From positions 86,289,916 to 86,353,915 of the forward strand of contig CM057009.1 of assembly GCA_029891345.1 (NCBI GenBank): a stretch of DNA of 64,000 bases, written 5' to 3'. Position 1 is the stretch's first letter; each line of letters starts with the position of its first letter. The position numbers and the translations under genes were made by a program. This DNA is from Dryococelus australis (Eukaryota > Arthropoda > Insecta > Phasmatodea > Phasmatidae). Of the stretch, positions 56,525-64,000 are shown piece after piece. Under the pieces are notes generated by a model. It worked only from the letters and a program-made list of their open reading frames with translations. It did no database searches and was not told the DNA's origin.

Positions 56525-57060
56525 TATGTACATGGCAGGGTGGATTTCAACTGGAAAAATTTATGAGGTGATTTCTTATGCAAAATAAAGGGGGAAAATA
56601 TAGGATATTTTGTACCTAAACTCAATATTAAAAGAGATACAAGACAATGAAAATCAAGTTTTGAAATTGTAATTTTACAAAATATAAGAAACAAACTGAT
56701 ATTAAATAACATTTCTCCAAACGTCATTTTATGTTACCAGGATTTTCAACATAAGATCAAATTTTCATTAATACCTCCCACCATAATGAATGTAACAGAG
56801 GTGGCTACCTTCTTATTGCAGACAAATATTTTACCATCAGCATTTATGAATGTTTTATGCATGTTTATTGAGCAGTATGACATAATTAACAAAAATGACT
56901 CCCTTGTTGCAGCTGCCCAGGACCAGGACCCACAGTTTTAATTTAAAATGCATCCAAAACGTTCTGCAGCAGTAATACAGTTCTGGGCTTGTAGGCAATA
57001 TCAATATTTCTGGCAGTGAATTGCACACCATCTGTCATCAGAAACAAACAGGTGGCTTCA
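56525..57060 (+). repeat. Dispersed repeat family 1, copy C
   Basis: The longest copy, aligning with 3785-4165 directly and with 4290-4870 inverted. Shared blocks include TTGTAATTTTACAAAATAT, ATTAATACCTCCCACCA, a TTTATTGAGCAGTATGACATA-type block and AATATCAATA(C/T)TTCT. It ends just before the CA/CT simple repeat. Confidence 0.65.
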
Positions 57061-57087
57061 GTACTGCAATCCTTTTTAATGTGTGGT

Positions 57088-57432
57088 AGACACACACACA
57101 CACACATGCACACACGCTCGCTCGCTCGCTCATTCATTTGCTCGTTCACTCTTTCACTCACTTGTCCACTCACTCACTCGTCCACTCACTCACTCACTCA
57201 CTCGTTCACCCACTCACTCGTTCACTCACTCGTTCTCACTCTCTCACTCCCTCGCTCTCTCATGTTCTCTCTTGCTCTCTCACTCTCTCTCGCTCCCGCT
57301 CACTCATCCACCCACCCACCCACTCACCCACCCACCCACCCACTCACTCACTCACTCACCCACCCACCCACTCACTCACTCACTCACTCACTCACTCACT
57401 CACTCACTCACTCACTCACTCACTCACTCACT
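57088..57432 (+). repeat. Simple repeat: CA run followed by CACT/CTCA tetranucleotides
   Basis: A short (CA)n run changes into CTCG, CACT and CCAC tetranucleotides and ends in about 60 bp of nearly perfect (CACT)n. The period of 4 keeps all three plus-strand frames open (Ser/Leu/Thr/His repeats), so the apparent long reading frames here are artefacts. Confidence 0.95.
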
Positions 57433-57960
57433 CTCGGGCTTATCCAAAATCATAAGGGATGAAGGTCTTGATAAAAATAAAAGAACTGAATTTAATTTCT
57501 TAATATATTTATGGTTATAAAAACTTAGTTAATATTTACCAAGTTACACTATCTAACTCTACTATTTTACTTATTGGTGAGCACAATATTTAATGCCAAT
57601 CTCAATTCTAATTCAAGCCTTTATTAATGTTCCTATACCAACTAGTCACTTAATCCTCACTTGTTATATTCACATATATGATCAAAATATCCTCTGTTGT
57701 ACATTATTCCAAATGTCTGTCTTTCATGCATCCAGGGTCATGTTCCCACACTCCAGCCAGTCACTCTTCCAATGCTCGCAGACTTCACTTACTGGTCAAG
57801 GCATGTCAGCTCATCCTTCCAATGGTTCCACACACCTAATGTTTAAGGCAGTACAAGGCTCCAAACTCTTGAAACAGATGCATGCTGCATCTTACATATC
57901 TCAGTTGACCTGGCACAGAAGGTTCTTCACACCCTGAATCACTCTGAGGGGGAGGTGGGA
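57433..57960. other. Flank of Gypsy D, nothing recognised
   Basis: About 0.5 kb between the simple repeat and integrase remnant D. A 114-residue open frame (57593-57937) has no domain features. It may include the 3' end or LTR of element D, which could not be paired. Confidence 0.4.
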
Positions 57961-57963
57961 TGG

Positions 57964-60690
57964 TTACCAGAAAATGTTTGCAGCTACTTTCCCAAGAGGT
58001 TTTGCTCGAGAGCTTTGATGAAAGATATAAATGACATCGTCATTGATTTGCTTCAGAAATTGTAGGATCTTCCCATCATTTTTGTATCTCTGGGCAGTGT
58101 CCTTTTTGACTCTGTGGGTTATATTCTTGAAAAACCTCACTTGACATTCTCCTTCATACCACATCTTTCTTCTTACTGTCATTATTTATTCTGAGGTGCT
58201 TTCAAGCAAAATCATTAATCCGAACTAGTGTGTATTGTAGTTCACTTGAATACTGCCTTTTCTATTGGCCACCCAAACAGAAGGCCGCTAGGGAGGCTTA
58301 GATCTCTCCCACACAGTATCCTTGATAGTGTAATGCTTGTAGACTTGTGAACTGCAGAGCAATAAACAAGGAAAAACAATGGCACCTTTAAATCCCAGTC
58401 TTTTTGGTTGTCTGTTGCAAAGATTGACAAGTACTGCTCAGGAGTGCCGTTAAGCCTCTCAACCATTCCATTTTACTGAGGGTGTAAGGCTGTAGTCCAA
58501 GTCTTCTTCATTCTCACAATATTTGTTACGTCCTGGAACATAGCAGCTTCAAAATTTTGTCCCTGATTGGAATAGAGTTCTAGTGGCACCCCAAACATTG
58601 AGAAAACATGCTGTATGAGTGCATGGGCCATAATAAATGACCTTGGGCCACTTACCGAACTATTCATGGGCCACCAGTAGATACTGATTGCCTCTGTCAG
58701 ACAAGAGACCCAGAATATCTACTGACATTCTCTCAAATAGGGCTCCAACATTTTATCCTTGTCCGCTAGTTTTTGGTCCCTTTCTCGCGGTGCAGATGTC
58801 ACAAATTAGCCACCACTTCCAACATTGGAGCCAGCAAAATCTCAGTATAACATGTTGATAGTCACGTTAACACCAAAGTGCCCAAAGGCTGTCATATTAT
58901 GCAGTTCCTTTTAAGACATCTGGGACCCTTCATTCTGGAAGGACCAACTGTAAGTGTGTGTGTTTCCCATTATTACTTTCCCATTTACTGTAAAGCACAC
59001 TATTCTTCAGAATGAGAGTATTCCACTGTGCCCAGTTTGCTTTGACCACTCTGCTCAGGCTGAATCTCTTTCCATTTCTGCAGACAGCCAGCTTCTTTCC
59101 ACACTAGTACTTGGTGCAAGGGGGGTTAATTCAACTGATTTTTCCTAATTCCCTCATCACTTCATGTAGGTGACCCAACACAAAATACTGAATCTTGAAC
59201 TTTTGACCTCCACACCTGCAGCGATCACCACTCTCTTATTCCTGGTCTCTCAAGACTTTGTTATTAAGAGCCGCCCAAATCTCTTCACTCTTCTTATTTT
59301 TGGTGATTTCAATGACAATAGAGTGATTCTCATGGTGTGTTAGAAAATACAGCAGTATTTCTCTGAAGGCATCCAGATCTTTGCTGTATTTCAAAGCCAT
59401 AAACTTGAAGATGCTGTATCAACTGAGCTACTTGACCTTTGGGGTTCTTGAAATTAAGGAGCTAGCATAATGAAGCATGGTTGGTTTTTAGAATGCCATT
59501 AAGGTAAGGGTGAAATTGTGAAATTGCCTTCACCACTGCCAGAAGCAGTGCATAGTAATTTCTCACAGGCTTTTGCAGCGCACATTACTGAAGTATTCTA
59601 GTGACCTATCCTTCCTATCCTGAATCTGAGATAAAACAGTTCAGAAGCTTTCATCACTAGCATAAGCAATTAACTTCCTCTCACTGGCCAGGAAGCCCAA
59701 GACTGTGGGCGATATCATAATTTCCTTCAGCTTACTAAAATAAACTTTCTGCTTAGTGTTCTAATGATACTTATCTTCTGTTTCAATTCTATGGGCCAAC
59801 CAAGAAATTTATATTCTTTTGAAGGGTGAAACTTCCGAGGAACAAGTTTCATATTTGCTCCAGACACTTTATTGACTACAGAGTCTTGGTGTGATACGTG
59901 ATCTTCATGTCCTTCTGTGATGATATTATGTAGGTAAACCTGACATATGTCTTAAGGTTGGACATTTTTATAAGGTATTCAAAAGAGGTAGGGGCACTGT
60001 ACAGCCCAAAATGCACAACTTTAAATTACCAGGTTCCTGAAAAGCAGTCTCCTCATGGTTTTCTAGGACCACTTCGCATAACCAGTACCCACTCTTTGTA
60101 GCAGTGTATCCTTGGGAGTGGATAAACATTTTTCTTGTTTACATTATTAAGCTGGCAGTAATCCACACAAAATCTTTTCAACAAGCGTTATGAGACATGG
60201 ACTGACTGGTGGTTCTATCACATCTAAGTGCTTCATCTGTTTTACAATTCTTTCAACTGCCTTATGTGAAACTAATGGTAGTCATCTGGCTGGCATCTTA
60301 TGTATCAATTTGATGACGTGCTACATTAGTGCTTTCAAAGTCATTTGGTTCATAGGAGAATGCATACTTATTTCTCTGTAATAATTCAGAGACAGCCTTT
60401 TCCTGTCTCTAGTTGAGGTTTTCTTTTGTTCTTTCTGTCACCTATCCTCTCCACCACTTGTGTGTCATTGACACATCACATCTCAAGTTGTGGTAATTCT
60501 GCGGGACGTCCAGCCACCATTTCGGGAGTCCCACTCAGTAACTATACAGTCATGCTTGGTAACTTAACTGTTCAATTGGTACTTTGCCGTCATCTTCCAG
60601 GCATTGCACACACACTCTGTGATACACATGCAATGGAATTGCACAGCCAACTGCCCTCATAATTTTGTTAGATGACCGTCAAAAAGACTG
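57964..60690 (-). pseudogene. Ty3/Gypsy pol remnant, element D
   Basis: Reading leftward: protease-RT linker (VGCAIPLHVYHRVCVQCLED, then AVSELLQRNKYAFSYEPNDF and TNVARHQIDT) at about 60690-60290. Very eroded RT with VHFGLYSAPTSFEYLI near 60000 and KFHPSKEYKFLGWPIE near 59800. RNase H with LLNFKNPKGQVAQLIQHLQV near 59440. Integrase zinc end (CDIC, then KGPKTS) near 58790, FERMSVDILGLLSDRGNQYL at 58730-58670, then two open pieces: 58667-58473 (MFGVPLELYSNQGQNFEAAM, TALHPQ) and 58466-58242 (MVERLNGTPEQYLSIFATDN, ILCGRDLSLPSGLLFG). The C-terminal domain is at 58180-57970 (LKQINDDVIYIFHQSSRAKP). No gag and no LTRs recognised. Confidence 0.87.
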
Positions 60691-61540
60691 TTGGTATTAT
60701 GGCTGCAGACTGGTGCAGGCAAGGGGTGAGCTTTCCACTACTGTCTTTTCATGATGGAACAGTTTTTTTTGTTTTTATTTCCAAGTGTCTTTTTTTTTTT
60801 TTTTTTTAATTTGTATGATCCACAAGCAAGGAAATTGTGACTTGCGTTGAAAACTATAACTGCATAAACAAAAATTTTAAAAATTCTTTTTTTTAATGCC
60901 TAAGAACTGGGCATTGACAGAACTATAAAATAATGTATAATTTCCCTCCGAGTACCCTTAAGATAATAGGTATAATTGCCACCACATGGCCTCCATGAGA
61001 TAATATACAGAGGTAGAATTTCATGGTTTCAGATCTGTCAAGTGGAGGAAATCATGTTATTGGAGTTTGGTGTTTTATAATTTTTGTTTGGCTATTTAAA
61101 TTGTTATTATGTCATGGACAGTGTGTGCATAATAACTCATTATGTTACAGCCTTATGACATAAAGCTATGTATATCTGGTTCATGTTGCATGATTGCTTG
61201 TGATTTCACAACTACAGCAGTGGATTGGATATTTACCAAAAACCATGTGGTGCAATATGTTTTTACAATCTTGCTTTTATTAAGATAGACTTTGTGCACC
61301 ATTTTCCATTTGTAAAATGTATTAGTGAGTCATGTGCTTCCTAACAGCTGTTGACTTTTTTGTTGCTCTTTTGGCTTTATACTAACATGATGTGTGAATT
61401 TTGCAAAATGGTAGGGCTTAATGGATAGTTTTGTGAAATACGTAGTGAAGTGCATGCTTAATGTTAACATCTGTTTATGTGTGAGCGTGCGTGCATGTAT
61501 GTGTGTGTTGTGTGGGACTGGCACATTGTTGTGTGTTTGC
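60691..61540. other. AT-rich DNA, nothing recognised
   Basis: Includes a T run at about 60790-60807. No coding or repeat signature. Confidence 0.5.
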
Positions 61541-61542
61541 AG

Positions 61543-61720
61543 GGAGCAAAACTTGCAGTGGGAATGTGGAGGGCGGTAGCCTCCCCACTTCTGCCCCAAC
61601 GAGCCCGACCGGGGGGCCGGGGCCTGGGGTGCCCTCCAACGGGCAAGCCACTACCACACTCGCACGCAACCCTTTGCGAGGATCAAAGTGTAAATGCTCA
61701 TGTGTTTTACACTTTTCATA
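61543..61720 (+). CDS. Candidate host exon in a GC-rich island (unproven)
   Basis: In an AT-rich neighbourhood, 61543-61690 is strongly GC-rich. It is preceded by TGTGTTTGCAG, an acceptable 3' splice site ending at 61542. Taking GG as the end of a split codon, the frame reads SKTCSGNVEGGSLPTSAPTS, PTGGPGPGVPSNGQATTTLA, RNPLRGSK, with G or C at most third positions, then a less convincing CKCSCVLHFS and stop (61721). It could be a last coding exon rich in Ser, Thr, Pro and Gly, or an exon ending near 61690 at a weak donor. The opposite strand and another plus frame are also open, so coding is not certain. No family recognised. Confidence 0.35.
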
Positions 61721-61721
61721 G

Positions 61722-64000
61722 TTTCTCAGCACAGTTTTCTGATGCTTTCTGTTCATTCCATGGCTGTGGTGGTTCAACCTTCCAATTGCAGTAAAAGAAC
61801 ACCATTTACTTTTGCATTCTTCAATCTCCGCTTTGTTCTGTTCTCTGAATTGGCTTGAGATAGCTTCGCTGTAATGCAATGTTTTTACTGTCAGTTTGAT
61901 TGCTTGGAATGTTTTGTATGCACTGCCTGTGGCTTCGGTTTTAAAATGGAACATTCACTGTGTGATGGACTTTAACCTACAAACATTTTTTTTGTGAATT
62001 GATAGAAAGTATCTTCAGCTCTTGGGATAGTTTATCTCTTAGCATTTCCATTTTTTTTCCACCAAAAAGTACGTGCCCATTGAGTCCTGTTTGTCTTTAA
62101 ATATTACAAAGTGTTTTGAGGAATTTCATTTCATATCATAAAAGTGCATGAATCATTTTAGTTTTTATTTATTTGGTGTCTTTCAAATATGTACTTTATT
62201 ATAGTTAACAATAATAGCATAATTGTATTGTTCATTGAGTAAAATATTCCTTTAAGCATATTCACTATAAGTTACATTTCAAAGTATTAGTACAATTCAT
62301 ATTGCTCTATTTCAAGTGCATAATGACAGTCTTTCTAAAGATACATTATTGATTTGTGTATTTAGGTGAGCTGCGATTGTGACAGCGATCTATGCCCTTG
62401 ATTGGTTATGATGATTATATGAACACTATTAACATTCAGTTGCAAATTTATTTTAAATAGTTGGTTGTGGCTCACACATATACACCCTGTGGAAACTGTT
62501 CCATTTCCCTTTCCATACCTTACATTCCAATTTGTATTTTATTTATTATTATCTATTAGTCTTAATGGTATCATTATATACATATATATGTGTGTGGAAA
62601 TTGTTAAAATTTAATGTTGGGATTTACTCATTTTAGTCAACATGAATGTAGTATTGCATGCAGGTGCAAGCTTAGCACTTGGTGCTTCAAATTTGCTTGA
62701 ATTTTCATATTATTTATTATTTGTTCATTAGTTTATAGTTTATAGTTTATTAGTATTTGATGGTGCTTCATAATCACAAGTATTACATGGGGAAACAAAA
62801 CTTTTATACAATGATTTCCTTGTCATAAGAACTGTAACATCAGCATGAAAATCAACATAAATGTTTTTGAGAACAACTTTTTTTTTTGTTATATTAAATT
62901 TGCATGCAGTAAGTGTTACTTGTTTATTTCAAGTTGTTTTGCACATACAATAATTTTCAGCAAGTTTACAAGAATGGTTTCATTAATATTAAATGCATTT
63001 ATTACCAAGAATGAGCAAAGGATAAGGAATGCTGATATTAAATATATTATGTTACTCTGGGTAGCATTAGTAAGTAATAGTGTTCTTTTCAGACTTAGAA
63101 CGGTTAAATTATGTCTGTGTTAAATGTGCATCACTCCTAAAATAATTTTTTTAATTATATGTTTTGGATAGTGATTTCATCATTCATAGATATGTTATTT
63201 CTAAATGTGTGGTCTAACTTTTCCAGATATTGCTAAGTGATTTATATAAAATCAGTTTCTACATTACATCTTCACTTAATTCACTTAATTTCAACTGAAA
63301 CAAATTTTAATTAAAGCATGTATTCAAGTTAAAAACCAAAAATACATCCAAGGCTTAGGTTTTACAGTCACTGTAAAACAGTTTGTGTATATATATATAT
63401 ATCTGAGAAAACAGATAAACAGTATAGTACACATCTACTGTAATAACTCTTTCTATATTTCCATAAAATAATGCAAAAAAAAATATTTTGGAGAAAATTA
63501 AACAGCATGTTTTAAAATTCCTAGTTTCTACAAGTGATAGTATTTATGAATGTCATCATATTTTCTGATATTTGTTCATATTTTAAGAACACTATATTTT
63601 TCAGCCATATAAACTTACAGTGGATTTTTATTTTTAGTTGATGTTTTGTGAATGAATTCATTCTATGCTTATATCTTATGTAAGGAAGAGGACAAATTTT
63701 TGAGCAAACATTTTCCAGAATAGTAAACAATCACTTGAATTGGAACATGAAAATTGCTCTGTGCTCTTATACGTGTTGCTTGTATTTCTTCTACTTGTAT
63801 TTGATTAATACACATCTTAGTGCAATTAACACCGTTTTTCAATTTGTAAAAAAATAACAATTTTAATAATTTTTCCACTTAAAATCAATTAGTATTTGTT
63901 TACAAAATAGTCAAATATTGATTACTTCATTTTTGCACTACGCTAATGAAATCCAAAAAGGGGATGGAATTATCTATACTTTGTATATATAAAAAAGCTG
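61722..64000. other. AT-rich DNA to the window end
   Basis: No protein, RNA or mobile-element signature. Contains a short (TA)n run at about 63389-63401. If the candidate exon is real, the first part could be its 3' untranslated region; I cannot show that. Confidence 0.5.

Noticed and set aside
57016..57520. Three overlapping plus-strand reading frames of 105-148 codons
   Set aside because: They run through the (CACT)n simple repeat, whose composition leaves all frames open. The translations are Ser/Leu/Thr/His repeats.
61475..61954. 159-codon minus-strand reading frame
   Set aside because: It is antisense to the candidate exon and ends in a His/Thr/Cys-rich stretch translated from a TG-rich run. 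No domain is visible, and GC-rich islands often leave several frames open.

Overview
The window looks like repeat-rich nuclear DNA from an arthropod, most likely an insect with a large genome. The evidence is its mobile-element mix: Jockey-type LINE, several Ty3/Gypsy LTR elements, Tc1-like, pogo/Tigger-like and mariner-like DNA transposons. The background is AT-rich and the reading frames are broken everywhere. I see no bacterial-type operons, no tRNA or rRNA gene, no CRISPR array and no complete host gene. One GC-rich stretch at 61.54-61.72 kb could be a host exon. Species cannot be fixed from the sequence.

Layout. 0-3.2 kb: decayed Gypsy pol (element A), part of it inverted. 3.8-4.9 kb: two opposed copies of a dispersed repeat whose third copy lies at 56.5-57.1 kb. 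5.2-7.1 kb: an LTR, a tRNA-Leu-type primer site and a gag remnant, flanked by a diverged 88-bp direct repeat. 8.6-9.8 kb: a Tc1-like element with its TA target duplication. 10.7-17.4 kb: a Jockey-like LINE (ORF1, endonuclease, RT) split by about 3.3 kb of inserted DNA that holds a Tigger-like element (13.4-14.9 kb). 19.4-20.8 kb: a mariner-like element. 20.9-21.8 kb: a MITE fragment carrying a solo LTR; the same combination recurs at 46.2-46.9 kb.

23.84-31.25 kb holds the best preserved element, Gypsy B, on the minus strand: two LTRs, gag with an unusual PHD-like zinc finger, protease, RT, RNase H and integrase. A diverged satellite-like unit lies to its left and another abuts its right LTR. 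33.6-45.4 kb is Gypsy C, also minus, opened up by later insertions: a 4.0-kb foldback element (33.8-37.8 kb) with arms of about 1.5 kb, a zinc-finger protein gene and its own nested MITE; a Tigger-like element (38.8-40.6 kb); and a solo LTR (41.0-41.6 kb). 47.1-48.7 kb is a second Tigger-like copy in the opposite orientation. 49.1-51.2 kb is a mariner-like element with about 165-bp terminal inverted repeats. 51.4-56.5 kb is AT-rich DNA without recognisable genes. 57.1-57.4 kb is a CACT/CTCA simple repeat. 58.0-60.7 kb is a fourth Gypsy pol remnant (D, minus strand). 60.7-64 kb is mostly featureless apart from the candidate exon.

No pathway or operon logic applies. The window is a nest of selfish elements whose order of insertion can be read from which element interrupts which. 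The least ordinary items are the foldback element with its zinc-finger gene and nuclear-receptor-like half-sites, the PHD-like finger in Gypsy B Gag, and the LTR-in-MITE chimera found twice. All element boundaries, alignments and identities were judged by eye.
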